Positions 1-7,688 of a stretch of 64,000 nt of DNA are shown in pieces; position 1 is the first letter of the stretch; each line of letters opens with the position of its first letter. The stretch is from AP-15 sp963700185. GTDB taxonomy: Bacteria; Pseudomonadota; Alphaproteobacteria; ATCC43930; CGMCC-115725. The notes beneath the pieces were generated by a model. It made no database searches. It worked only from the letters and a program-made list of their open reading frames with translations, and was not told the origin of the DNA. The stretch spans positions 1 to 64,000 of the forward strand of contig CAVOWP010000012.1 of the NCBI GenBank assembly GCA_963700185.1, written 5' to 3'. The position numbers and the translations under genes are program-made.

Positions 1-174
1 GCCTCCTCATGGGTCGTGACCACGATAACCCAACCGGGGCGTTCATCCCGTCGAGCTTCTCCTCTCTGAGAGCGCTGAAAAGCCCAGAGAGGACTTTCAC
101 GGAAACGGCCGTTGCGGCATCGACCTGTTCGCGAATGGCGGTGGTTATACTGAAGCGATCGCGAAGAGCATTGC

Positions 175-199
175 GGTTCGAATCCCCTCAGCTCCGCCA
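175..199 (+). other. Orphan tRNA-like 3' end (possible attachment-site remnant)
   Basis: The sequence GGTTCGAATC (175-184) followed by an acceptor-like AGCTCCG and CCA (190-199) looks like the T-loop and 3' end of a tRNA or tmRNA. The 100 bases upstream show no D-arm, anticodon arm or matching 5' acceptor strand, so no complete tRNA is called. Such isolated 3' ends are often left at integrase attachment sites, and the following 3.5 kb is full of mobile debris. Apart from this, positions 1-324 show no supported gene. Confidence 0.35.
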
Positions 200-324
200 C
201 GAAGTCCGCGCGCCTGGCATGATTTCCTCCAGGCCCGGTGGGAGATCGCGCGCTGAATTGCTCGGCCTTTTGGCACAGTGCCAGAGTGCCAAGTGTGCCA
301 AGAGCGCCAGGTCGGGGCAAATGC

Positions 325-343
325 AATTACAAATGTATTGACA
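325..343 (+). promoter_or_regulatory. Candidate brnTA promoter/operator
   Basis: An imperfect inverted repeat, AATTACA (325-331) and TGTATT (334-339), overlaps a TTGACA -35-like hexamer at 338-343, about 30 bases upstream of the BrnT ATG. BrnA antitoxins normally repress their own promoter by binding such palindromes; that this is the site is inferred. No convincing -10 box is seen. Confidence 0.3.
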
Positions 344-374
344 CGATTGGACTGTGCAGCCACACTGCTCGGCA

Positions 375-650
375 ATGGCCTTCGAGTGGGACGAGGACAA
401 TCGCAAAGCCCACCTCGTCAAGCACGGAGTTCACTTCCGCGACGTAGCCGCAATGTTCGACGGGCCCACAGACGAAACCGTCGACGGCCGCCTGGACTAC
501 CGCGAAACCCGCATTAACGCGCTCGGCGAAATCGAAGGCCGGGTCTTTTTCGTCACCTACACCTGGCGCGGCGCCAGTCGCCGCATCATCAGCGCGAGAA
601 AAGCCAATGACCGAGAACAAGGAAAATATCACGCGCGTCACCCGCGATGA
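375..650 (+). CDS. brnT: BrnT family toxin (DUF497)
   Basis: This 91-residue protein matches the BrnT ribonuclease toxin family (RelE-like fold), which cleaves RNA and stops growth unless bound by BrnA. The family signature is visible: an N-terminal FEWDEDNRKAHLVKHGV, a central aspartate/tyrosine stretch, then FFVTYTWRG and the C-terminal RIISARKAN. The ATG at 375 is chosen because the family starts right before FEWD; an in-frame start at 354 would add seven unrelated residues. It overlaps the downstream antitoxin gene by 44 bases, as is typical for brnTA. The toxin frame is intact although the antitoxin frame is broken, which matters for whether the module is still controlled. Confidence 0.85.
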   Translation: MAFEWDEDNRKAHLVKHGVHFRDVAAMFDGPTDETVDGRLDYRETRINALGEIEGRVFFVTYTWRGASRRIISARKANDREQGKYHARHPR

Positions 651-1022
651 ACTCCGCCGCCTCAAGGGCCAGACCGACTGGGCCCGCCTTAACGCCATGA
701 CCGACGACGAGATCACCCTCGCCGTCGGCGAAGACCCTGAGCGTGGCCCTCGATGCTCGACTGGGACAACGCCAGCATTGTCATTCCCCCCGGCAAGGAC
801 ATCATCACCCTGCGCCTCGACCGCGACCTGCTCGACTACCTCCGTGCTCAGGGCAAAGGCTACCAGCACCTTATTACCGGGTCCTGCGGACTTGGGATGA
901 AGAAAACGCTCTCAAAGAAGGGCGTGGCGATGCAAAAAGCGGCGGAAGAACGCGCAACGAAAAAGGCTGCAGCCAAGCGCGCTCAGACCAAGCGCCCCGC
1001 GCCAGCGAAAAAGCGCGCATGA
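607..1022 (+). pseudogene. brnA: BrnA-type antitoxin, frameshifted
   Basis: The first frame (607 to about 745) reads the BrnA N-terminus, including RDELRRLKGQTDWARLNAM and DDEITLAV. The core DWDNASIVIPPGKD, LRLDRDLLDYLRAQGKGYQ then continues in another frame from an ATG at 753, so a one-base lesion lies near 745. A second shift near 870 probably disturbs the ribbon-helix-helix end, where families read INAVLR. The tail from about 900 to 1021 is rich in Lys, Ala and Arg, like a histone H1 tail, and is not usual for BrnA. BrnA normally binds BrnT and represses the operon. Here it is either broken or mis-sequenced. If the reading is correct, the 753 ATG could still give a shortened, DNA-binding antitoxin. 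Confidence 0.65.
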
Positions 1023-1344
1023 GGAAGCTCTAAGCCAACGCCGACAGCCTGCGGGGAGAAAACGATGCGGCGCTTCCAACGTGCACCTGGTGACCGAGGT
1101 CGACTTCGAGGATGGCGACGAAGCCTCGGACGAGACGGTGCAGAGCTACCAGAATGATCCGAGAGGGATGGTTCAGAGTGCGGCCCAAGCGCTCTCGCTC
1201 CGGACCATCAAGATGCCGCCCGGCTCAAAAGCAACGTCTCGGTCGAGAAATAAGCGGCCACAGCCCGCCGGACTCCAAGCCGCCAGCTTCCGTCTAGCGC
1301 AGGCTCACGGCCTAACGACTTTGCGCAGCAAACCCGGCCCGCCC

Positions 1345-1465
1345 ATGACCCTCGCCAATATGCGCCAAAACGGCGTTCACGCTGTCACGGCGACCTGCGA
1401 AGCCTGCGGACACAAAGCGGACGTCAACGTCGATGCGCTGCCGGAGAGCTTGACAGTCCCAGGCC
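1345..1465 (+). pseudogene. Truncated hypothetical protein with CxxC motif
   Basis: From ATG 1345 the frame reads MTLANMRQNGV, then TCEACGHKADVNVDALPESL. This resembles the N-terminal half of a small two-CxxC hypothetical protein common in alphaproteobacterial accessory DNA; I recognise the pattern but know no function. The second CxxC half is missing because the similarity ends near 1465, shortly before the transposase remnant begins. It is therefore probably a gene cut by the mobile element. Between 1023 and 1344 I see no supported gene. Confidence 0.4.
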
Positions 1466-1532
1466 GCCCAGCGCCTACCGTGCAGTTGGTTTTGTCACGC
1501 CAACGGTCGCCGACCTCTCTTTCGCGAGTAAG

Positions 1533-1800
1533 ATGGCCGATGGAGATCTCGTTCGCTCGCCACCATTCCCGCCTGACATCATCCGGCACGCCGTGTGATT
1601 CGGTATCTTCGCTTTACCCTCAGCTTCCGGATGTCGAAGATTTGCTGGCCGAGCGCGGGTTGGACGTCTCCTATGAAACGATCAGACGATGGGTGTTGAA
1701 GTTCGGGCCGTTGTTCGCCAAGGAACTTCGCCGCCGACGTCATCGGCCCACCTCGCACTGGGCATCTGGACGAGATGGCAGTTCTGATCGCCGGCAGGGG
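1533..1800 (+). pseudogene. IS6-family transposase N-terminal fragment
   Basis: Starting at ATG 1533 the reading gives FPPDIIRHAV, then (after a stop and a shift) DVEDLLAERGLDVSYET, RRWVLKFGPLF and, in another frame, HLDEMAVLIAGR with the first catalytic aspartate of the DDE triad. This is the N-terminal third of an IS6-family (IS26-like) transposase. It carries a nonsense codon and at least two frameshifts and stops before the second aspartate. It faces the larger minus-strand remnant and the two share near-identical peptide segments, so they come from related copies. Confidence 0.75.
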
Positions 1801-1856
1801 CGCTGTCACACCAACTGGGTCGGCGCGGTGCGGGATTTGGAGGGCCCGCTGGAACT

Positions 1857-2530
1857 TCAGGCCGCGGTGGCTGCTCGCCACGTCCCGAACGCTTCGTCTC
1901 GTAGGACGCGAAGCGTGCGGCGGGATGTAAGATGACGCTGGACGTTGAACGTGTTGTGAACGGCGGCGTGAACGGACAGGAAGCGTTGAGCTGATCCGGG
2001 TGATTTGAACCGCTGCATCTTCCTCTCGCGTCGTCGAGTTGGTTGATGCGAATTCTCGGCCCGATTGTTCTTGCGCAACCCCCGCTCGTGGCGAGCCGAC
2101 AAGCCGATTTCGGCCTTTGCCGCGCCGTAGGAGCGAAGCTTGTCGGTCACCATCGGGTACGAAGCCTTGTTTCTTGAGCAGCTTGCGGATCAGTTTCACG
2201 GCTGCAGCCTTGTCGCGCCGTCGTTGCACGAGCAGGTCGAGAACCTCCCCTTCGTCGTCAACCGCGCGCCACAGCCAGAATCTCGCCGGCCCGCAATCGC
2301 TACGGCCATCTCGTCGAGATGCCATTGTGACGTTGGCCGAGGGCGTCGACGGCGAAGTTCTGGGCGAACAATGGCCCGAACTTCAAGACCCACCGTCGCA
2401 CCGTTTCGTAGGATACATCGAGCCCACGCTCAGCCAGCAGATCTTCGACGTCGCGATAGCTGAGCGTAAAACGCACATACAGCCAAACGGCGTGCCGGAT
2501 GATCGCCGGCGGAAACTGGTGGCGGGACGG
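1857..2530 (-). pseudogene. IS6-family transposase, near full length but frameshifted
   Basis: On the minus strand the reading runs QFPPAIIRHAVWLYVRF, SYRDVEDLLAERGLDVSYET, RRWVLKFGPLF, then in a second frame FWLWRAVDDEGEVLDLLVQ, KLIRKLLKKQGFVPD, then in a third frame VVTDKLRSYGAAK, RKNNRAENSHQP, RRERKMQRFKSPGSAQRF. These are the D, D and E regions of an IS6-family DDE transposase. Two frameshifts (near 2300 and 2150) make it non-functional as read. Its N-terminal end abuts the truncated mfd gene near 2540, so this element probably broke mfd. No clear terminal inverted repeats were found. Confidence 0.85.
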
Positions 2531-2540
2531 TCGCCGAGCC

Positions 2541-3751
2541 CTGACTGAACGCGGCGACCGCGGTCTGCGGCCTGATTTGCGCTCGGCTTCGAGGTAGTCG
2601 CGGACCGCCTCGAACAGCGACGATATTCGGGTCGGCGCGCTCGGCCGCGAAGCTGCGCGCCAGGCGGCGCCGGCATCGAAGGCGTCGCCGTCGCTCTGAT
2701 CCGCCGCGAAGGCGATAGCTGTACGACGGACCGTCCATGCAATGCCGCCTGCCATTCACGGCGGTCGAGGTAGAGCTGGTCGGGCCGGATCGGCGATAGA
2801 CCGGGCGCCGGCGCGCCGCGGGAGTGACGTTGTGGCGCGCGGCATAAGAATCCGCGATCGCCTCCAGGCGGTGGCCGCGAACCTCCTCTGCCTGGTAATC
2901 GAGCGAGATCCCGGCCCCCGGCAGATAGTCGAAGAAGAGTCTCCAACCGCTCGTAATAAAACGGCAGCCAGTGCTCCATGCCGGGATAGCGCCGCCCGGC
3001 GCTGACCGATTCGTAGAGCGGGTCTGTCGGTGCCGGTCGCGCCGAATTGCTCGCGGTACCGCGAGCGGAAGCGGCGCACCGCATCCTCGTCGAGCAAGAC
3101 CTCGCTGACCGGCCGCAACGCCGCCTCGTCGAGCTTCCCGGTTGATCGCTGGGTCAGCGGGTCGAAGCTGCGAACCGATTGAGCGTGTCGCCAAAAAAGT
3201 CGAGGCGCAGCGGCTCTGCCGCTCCGGCCGGGTAGAGGTCGACGATGCCGCCGCGAATGGCGAATTCGCCGGACTCGCGCACCGTATCGGTGCGAATATA
3301 GCCATTGTTGCGGAAGAAGCTTTGGAGCCGGTCGAGCCCGACGCGACCGGCGGTCCGCAACGTCAGGACACGGCCGTCGAAGAGCCGGCGCGGCGGCACG
3401 CGCTGGACGAGCGCGTTGACCGTGGTCAGCACGACCAACTTGTCGGGCGGGGCGGTCGCAAGCCGCGTCAGGGTGTCGATTCGCCGGCTGACGATTTCGC
3501 CGTTTGGCGAGACCCGGTCATAGGGGAGGCAGTCCCACGCCGGGAAGGTCAGCGCCTCGATCTCGGGGTGAAAAAACGCCAGCGCTGCGGCGAACCGCGC
3601 CATCCGCCCGTCGTCGCGGCAGACGTGCAGCCAACGCCCGGCAGCTAACGCCCCGATCGCCGCCGCGTCGTACCCCTCGGGCGCGCCGAACAAGGTGACC
3701 GCGCGCGGCCGCTGGCCGAGCGAGCGCGCAGATGTCGGCGAGTACCGTCAT
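2541..3751 (-). pseudogene. mfd: Transcription-repair coupling factor Mfd, N-terminal remnant
   Basis: The minus strand encodes the start of Mfd: MTVLADICALARPAA at ATG 3751, then FGAPEGYDAAAIG, HPEIEALTFPAWDCLPYDRV, RRIDTLTRLA, FRNNGYIRTDTVRESGEF, RGGIVDLYPAG, PGMEHWLPFYYERLETL and finally FEAVRDYLEAERKSGRRP near 2560. It crosses at least four frameshifts (about 3703, 3155, 3060, 2940) and ends near 2541 against the IS6 remnant. That covers about 390 of some 1150 residues: the UvrB-like UvrA-binding region without the RNA-polymerase-interaction domain or the RecG-like translocase motor. Placement beside sdhE and divergent from recG is the conserved alphaproteobacterial order, so this is the native locus and not a stray copy. 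Confidence 0.85.
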
Positions 3752-3790
3752 CGAAAAAGGGAATCCGCTGCGCAGGGAAAGCCATATTTC

Positions 3791-3874
3791 GTCGCCCCCG
3801 CGAAAGCGGGGGTCCAGGAGCCTGAGAGAAGGCGTCGGACGGCCCTGGATCCCTGCTTTCGCAGGGATGACGAA
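3791..3874. repeat. Palindromic intergenic repeat (CCCCCGCGAAAGCGGGGG type)
   Basis: Two hairpins, CCCCCGC-gaaa-GCGGGGG (3795-3812) and CCCTGC-tttc-GCAGGG (3851-3866), are joined by an outer pairing of GGTCCAGG with CCTGGAT. This architecture matches a widespread alphaproteobacterial intergenic repeat. It sits between the mfd start and the sdhE stop. Only one copy is present in the window. Confidence 0.75.
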
Positions 3875-3893
3875 TAGAGGTGGGCGGAGCAGC

Positions 3894-4166
3894 TCATGTT
3901 GTGGGGACAGTGCCGCTGAAGGAAATGAGGAGGCGGGTCACGTCGTGGTCGTGTTGGGGGGGCGGCGCAGTGCGGCCGGAGACCCAATCGAAGATGTCGG
4001 CGTCGGTGCAGTCGAGCAGCGTCTCGTAATGGTCGAGCTGCGCCTCGTCAAACCCGGCGAGATGCGCCTCGGCGAAACGCCCGAGGATGAGGTCGCTTTC
4101 ACGCGTCCCGCGGTGCCAGGAGCGGAACAACAGCCGCTTGCGGCGAATTTCTGATGGTGAGGTCAC
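3894..4166 (-). CDS. sdhE: FAD assembly factor SdhE (YgfY/Sdh5 family)
   Basis: SdhE promotes covalent flavinylation of succinate dehydrogenase SdhA in the cytoplasm. The protein has the family signature RRKRLLFRSWHRGTRESD, including the essential RGxxE motif, followed by LILGRF and the helical segment LDHYETLLDCTDADIFDWV. I place the start at the GTG at 4166 (about 90 residues, normal for the family). An ATG at 4208 would add 14 Pro/Arg-rich residues and run to within six bases of recG. The gene lies between mfd and divergent recG, a conserved neighbourhood. It appears intact. Confidence 0.85.
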   Translation of the reverse strand: MTSPSEIRRKRLLFRSWHRGTRESDLILGRFAEAHLAGFDEAQLDHYETLLDCTDADIFDWVSGRTAPPPQHDHDVTRLLISFSGTVPTT

Positions 4167-4213
4167 GTGGTCTGCCCTTGGCGGTGCCCCTCGCGCGGAT
4201 ATAGACATCGTTT

Positions 4214-6292
4214 GTGCGTCCCGCCATCCTCGACAAGCTGTTTGCGCCGGTTACGGCGCTGCCAGGCATCGGCTCTGGGATCGCAAAGCTGTTCGAGCGT
4301 CTCGCCGGTCCACTCGTCCTCGATCTCGTCTGGCATCTGCCGAGCGGCATCATCGACCGGCGCGCCTCGCCGCCGATCCGGCAGCTAGAGCCGGACCGCA
4401 TCGCGACGATCGCGGTACGTGTCGAGACGCACCAGCCGGGATTCCGGCGCCGGCCCTACCGCGTGCTGTGCACCGACAACACGGGCATGTTGGCGCTCGT
4501 CTATTTCAACGTGAAGGGCGACCAGCTCGCGCGGCTGTTCCCGATCGGCGCCGAGCGCATCGTCAGCGGCCGCGTCGAGTTCTACGGCAACATGCCGCAG
4601 ATGACGCACCCGGACCTCGTATTACGGCCCGACGAGCTCGACCGCCTGAAGCCGATCGAGCCGGTTTATCCGCTGACCGCGGGCCTCTCGCCGCGCGTCG
4701 TGCAGAAGGCGGTCGGGGCGGCCCTCGACCGCCTCCCAGCGTTGCCGGAATGGAGCGACCCGGCGTTGCGGGAGCGGCGCGGCTGGCCTGTCTGGGGCGA
4801 TGCGGTCCGCCGGGCGCATGCCCCCGAGGCAGAGGCCGATCTCTCGCCGACCACCCCCGCGCGCGAGCGGCTCGCCTATGACGAGATCTTTGCGAGCCAG
4901 CTCGCGGTGGCGCTGGTGCGCGCTCGGCGCCATCGGCAAAAGGGGCGGGCGATCGGCGGCACCGGCGCCCTGACCCGCCCCGTCGAGGCGGCGCTCGGCT
5001 TTTCGCTGACCGGCGCGCAGCGTCTCGCGATCGCCGAGCTCACCGCGGAGATGGCGCAGCCGCGGCGCATGGTGCGGCTGCTGCAGGGCGATGTCGGCAG
5101 CGGCAAGACGGTCGTCGCGCTGATCGCGATGCTGACCGCGATCGAGGGCGGCGGGCAGGCGGCACTGATGGCGCCAACCGAGATCCTCGCCCGTCAGCAT
5201 CATGCGACATTGCAGCGTCATGCCGCAGCGGCCCGCGTCGAGATCGGCTTTCTGACCGGGCGCGAAAAAGGGCGAGCGCGCGCCTCGATGCTGGCGAGCC
5301 TCGCTTCCGGCCTAACGCCGGCCGTCGTCGGCACGCATGCCCTCTTACAGCCGGACGTCGAGTTCCGCGATCTCGCACTCGTCGTCATCGACGAGCAGCA
5401 CCGCTTCGGCGTCGAGCAGCGCCTCGGCCTCTACGCGAAGGGCCGCGATGCGGACACCCTGCTGATGAGCGCGACGCCGATCCCGCGCACCCTGATGATG
5501 ACGGCTTATGGCGACCTCGACGTCTCGCGGCTGACCGAAAAGCCGCCGGGACGGCATCCGGTCGACACGCGGACCGTGGCGCTCGAGCGCATCGAAGACG
5601 TCGTGGCGGCGGTCGGCCGTGCCTTGGCGCGAAAGGCCAAAGTCTATTGGATCTGCCCGATGGTCGAGGAGAGCGAGACCGCCGATCTCGCTGCCGTCGA
5701 GGAGCGCCACAAAACGCTGGCGCCGCTCTTTCCCGGCCGCGTCGGCCTGGTGCACGGGCGCATGAAGCCGGCCGACAAAGACCGTGCAATGGCCGGTTTC
5801 GCGGGCGCTGAGCTCGATGTCTTGGTCGCCACGACGGTGATCGAGGTCGGGGTCGATGTTCCCGACGCTACGGTCATGGTCATCGAGTATGCCGAGCGGT
5901 TCGGTCTCGCGCAATTACACCAGCTGCGCGGCCGCATCGGGCGCGGCGACAAGCCTTCCACCTGCCTATTGCTGTACGCCTCGCCGCTCGGCGAGCTGGC
6001 GAAGCGACGCCTCTCCATCCTGCGCGAGACTGAGGACGGGTTCCGCATCGCCGAGGAGGATCTGCGGTTGCGCGGCGCGGGCGAGGTGTTGGGCACGCGG
6101 CAGAGCGGCCTCCCGACCTTGCGTCTGGCCGATCTCGCGGTCCACGAAGAGCTGGTCGCGATCGCCCATGACGACGCCCGCCTCGTGCTCGAACGCGACC
6201 CTCACCTCGAAAGCGAGCGCGGCCAGGCCTTGCGCGCCCTCCTTTACCTGTTCCGCCGCGACGAGGCCGTGCAGTACCTGCGCGCCGGTTGA
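4214..6292 (+). CDS. recG: ATP-dependent DNA helicase RecG
   Basis: RecG is the superfamily 2 branch-migration helicase that reverses stalled forks and processes Holliday junctions. The 692-residue frame is full length. It has an N-terminal wedge/OB region, Walker A GDVGSGKTVVA (about residues 295-305), DEQH box (VVIDEQHRFGVEQRLG), motif III LLMSATPIPRTL and motif VI QLRGRIGRG, then the TRG-type C-terminus. The start is a GTG at 4214. It is divergent from sdhE with almost no gap, so the two starts share a very short control region. No frameshift is present, in contrast to mfd next door. Confidence 0.95.
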   Translation: MRPAILDKLFAPVTALPGIGSGIAKLFERLAGPLVLDLVWHLPSGIIDRRASPPIRQLEPDRIATIAVRVETHQPGFRRRPYRVLCTDNTGMLALVYFNVKGDQLARLFPIGAERIVSGRVEFYGNMPQMTHPDLVLRPDELDRLKPIEPVYPLTAGLSPRVVQKAVGAALDRLPALPEWSDPALRERRGWPVWGDAVRRAHAPEAEADLSPTTPARERLAYDEIFASQLAVALVRARRHRQKGRAIGGTGALTRPVEAALGFSLTGAQRLAIAELTAEMAQPRRMVRLLQGDVGSGKTVVALIAMLTAIEGGGQAALMAPTEILARQHHATLQRHAAAARVEIGFLTGREKGRARASMLASLASGLTPAVVGTHALLQPDVEFRDLALVVIDEQHRFGVEQRLGLYAKGRDADTLLMSATPIPRTLMMTAYGDLDVSRLTEKPPGRHPVDTRTVALERIEDVVAAVGRALARKAKVYWICPMVEESETADLAAVEERHKTLAPLFPGRVGLVHGRMKPADKDRAMAGFAGAELDVLVATTVIEVGVDVPDATVMVIEYAERFGLAQLHQLRGRIGRGDKPSTCLLLYASPLGELAKRRLSILRETEDGFRIAEEDLRLRGAGEVLGTRQSGLPTLRLADLAVHEELVAIAHDDARLVLERDPHLESERGQALRALLYLFRRDEAVQYLRAG

Positions 6293-6328
6293 GCGAGACC
6301 TCGATGGGGTATCGGAGCAATCTGCACC

Positions 6329-6360
6329 TTGACGTTCACGGCGTGAACACGGTAGCTTGG
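6329..6360 (+). promoter_or_regulatory. Leader motif copy 1: inverted repeat plus GGTAGC (ops-like)
   Basis: TTGACG (6329-6334) overlaps a perfect inverted repeat GTTCAC-ggc-GTGAAC (6334-6348), followed by ac and GGTAGCTTGG (6351-6360). The start codon of the regulator gene is 26 bases further on. The block is shared with copy 2 at 7623-7660. It may be a promoter with an operator between -35 and -10, or an RfaH/ops-type pause site in the transcript leader. Confidence 0.5.
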
Positions 6361-6385
6361 CGGCGGGCCGGAAAGGGCTGCACGG

Positions 6386-7069
6386 GTGGGGGACGAAAGC
6401 CAGCTTCAAGAGACCGGCAATCCGGGGATCGTGCTGAGCGTGCTCACCTCGATAGAGCGCGACAGCGCGATCACTCAGCGCAAGCTCGCAAACGAACTTG
6501 GCATCGCGCTCGGGCTTGCCAATGCCTATTTGCGGCGCTGCGTGCGCAAGGGCCTCATCAAGATGAGCCAGGTGCCGCTGAACCGCTATGCCTATTATCT
6601 GACCCCGCAAGGTTTTGCCGAAAAGAGCCGCTTGACCGCCGAATACCTGGCGGTGTCGCTCGATTTCTTCCGCCGCTCGCGCAGCGACTGCGTCGCCTTG
6701 TTTAGGCAATGCGAGGCGCTGGGTTGGCGGAAAGTTGCGCTCTACGGTACCGGTGACCTCGCCGAGATCGCCATTCTGAGCGCGAGCGAAACTGCCGTCG
6801 AGGTGATCTGCGTCATTGATTCGCGCCTGGCTGGGCGCCGCTCTGGCGGTCTGCCGGTCGTTCCGGACCTCGCAGCGGCATTGACGTGCGGCAACGCTGG
6901 CGGTCTCGACGGTATCGTGTTGACCGACACGCAGTCGCCGCAGGCGAGTTTCGACACCCTGTCCTCGCTGGCGGAGCTCAGCGGTCTGCCTCGGCACTCG
7001 GTGGTCGCCCCGAGCGTCTTGCGCATCTCGCCGGTTACTGCGGCTATCAGTGGCGAGCCAGTGCTGTGA
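6386..7069 (+). CDS. EPS-associated winged-helix regulator with Rossmann-like C-terminal domain
   Basis: The 227-residue protein has an N-terminal winged helix (about residues 15-85, with ITQRKLANELGIALGLANAY and an RYAYYLTPQG wing) of the MarR-like type found at the head of exopolysaccharide loci. The second half (about 110-220) reads VALYGTGDLAEIAIL, a GxG nucleotide-binding turn like the N-terminal domain of NeuD/PglD acyltransferases, followed by alternating strands and helices. It probably controls the polysaccharide operon and may sense a sugar nucleotide or similar ligand; this is inferred. The start is GTG 6386. Its TGA overlaps the ATG of the NusG-like gene, so the two are translationally coupled. 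Confidence 0.75.
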   Translation: MGDESQLQETGNPGIVLSVLTSIERDSAITQRKLANELGIALGLANAYLRRCVRKGLIKMSQVPLNRYAYYLTPQGFAEKSRLTAEYLAVSLDFFRRSRSDCVALFRQCEALGWRKVALYGTGDLAEIAILSASETAVEVICVIDSRLAGRRSGGLPVVPDLAAALTCGNAGGLDGIVLTDTQSPQASFDTLSSLAELSGLPRHSVVAPSVLRISPVTAAISGEPVL

Positions 7070-7566
7070 TGCAGTGGTACGCCGTCTACACGCAGCCGCA
7101 CGCCGAGCCGAAGGCGCTCGAGCACCTACGGCGCCAAGGTTATACCGCCTATCTGCCGCGCTATCGCACGAAGGTGTCCCATGCGCGCCGCCGTCAGATT
7201 GTGCTGCGGCCGCTGTTTCCGCGCTATCTCTTTGCCGGGCTCGACCGCGCGACGATGCAGTGGCGTCCGATCCTGTCGACTGTCGGGGTGACCGATATCG
7301 TCCGCGCCGGAGGTGAGCCGGCACCGGTGTCGGCCGAGATTGTCACCGCGATTCGAGAGCGAGAGAACACCGGCGCCTTCGACCGGCTCGATTCGCGGCA
7401 GATGCTGAGGCTCGGCGAGCTGGTGCGCGTGACGACGGGTGCGTTCGAAGACATGGTCGGCAGGTTGGTCGAGCTGGGCGATCAGGATCGGATAGTGGTG
7501 CTGCTCGAGCTGCTCGGCCGCGCGGTTCGGGCACAGCTTCGCGTCGAGGTCGTGGAACCCGCCTGA
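7069..7566 (+). CDS. NusG/RfaH-family transcription antiterminator
   Basis: This 165-residue NusG paralogue has the NGN domain at the start (MQWYAVYTQPHAEPKALEHL, YTAYLPRYRTKV, RPLFPRYLFAG) and a C-terminal KOW motif (LGELVRVTTGAFEDMVGRL). It is shorter than housekeeping NusG and lies directly before a long sugar-polymer operon, the situation of RfaH, UpxY and LoaP proteins. Such proteins ride RNA polymerase and suppress pausing and termination so that distal genes are expressed. It overlaps the upstream regulator by TGATG. An ops-like sequence lies 85 bases downstream, before the first biosynthetic gene. Confidence 0.85.
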   Translation: MQWYAVYTQPHAEPKALEHLRRQGYTAYLPRYRTKVSHARRRQIVLRPLFPRYLFAGLDRATMQWRPILSTVGVTDIVRAGGEPAPVSAEIVTAIRERENTGAFDRLDSRQMLRLGELVRVTTGAFEDMVGRLVELGDQDRIVVLLELLGRAVRAQLRVEVVEPA

Positions 7567-7622
7567 CTGGTGGGGGTACTGGGCGCCGCGAATGTCGTGG
7601 CGTAGGCGGTGGCGCAGTTTCC

Positions 7623-7660
7623 TCGGGTGACGTTTCAGTCACCCGAACTGCGGTAGCATG
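7623..7660 (+). promoter_or_regulatory. Leader motif copy 2: inverted repeat plus GCGGTAGCATG (ops-like)
   Basis: A 9-bp perfect inverted repeat TCGGGTGAC-gtttca-GTCACCCGA (7623-7646) is followed by act and GCGGTAGCATG (7650-7660). The latter matches the enterobacterial ops core GGCGGTAGNNTG at all defined positions except the first. Copy 1 at 6329-6360 shares TGACGTT..CA, GAAC and CGGTAGCNTGG in the same order. The site lies 28 bases before the likely ATG of the first biosynthetic gene. Confidence 0.55.
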
Positions 7661-7688
7661 GGGGAAAGAATTGCCAAAGGACGCATTG

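Noticed and set aside
175..320. Two-piece (permuted) tmRNA acceptor end
   Set aside because: Alphaproteobacteria have permuted ssrA, but no matching GGAGCTG-type 5' piece occurs downstream and no tag peptide coding segment is seen.
1081..1935. 284-codon plus-strand frame over the IS region
   Set aside because: It is a patchwork: unrelated sequence, a piece of a CxxC protein and a piece of IS6 transposase read in one open frame by chance.
5966..7324. 452-codon minus-strand open frame opposite recG and the regulator
   Set aside because: Shadow frame with Arg/Ala/Gln-rich composition and no motif; it runs across three real plus-strand genes.
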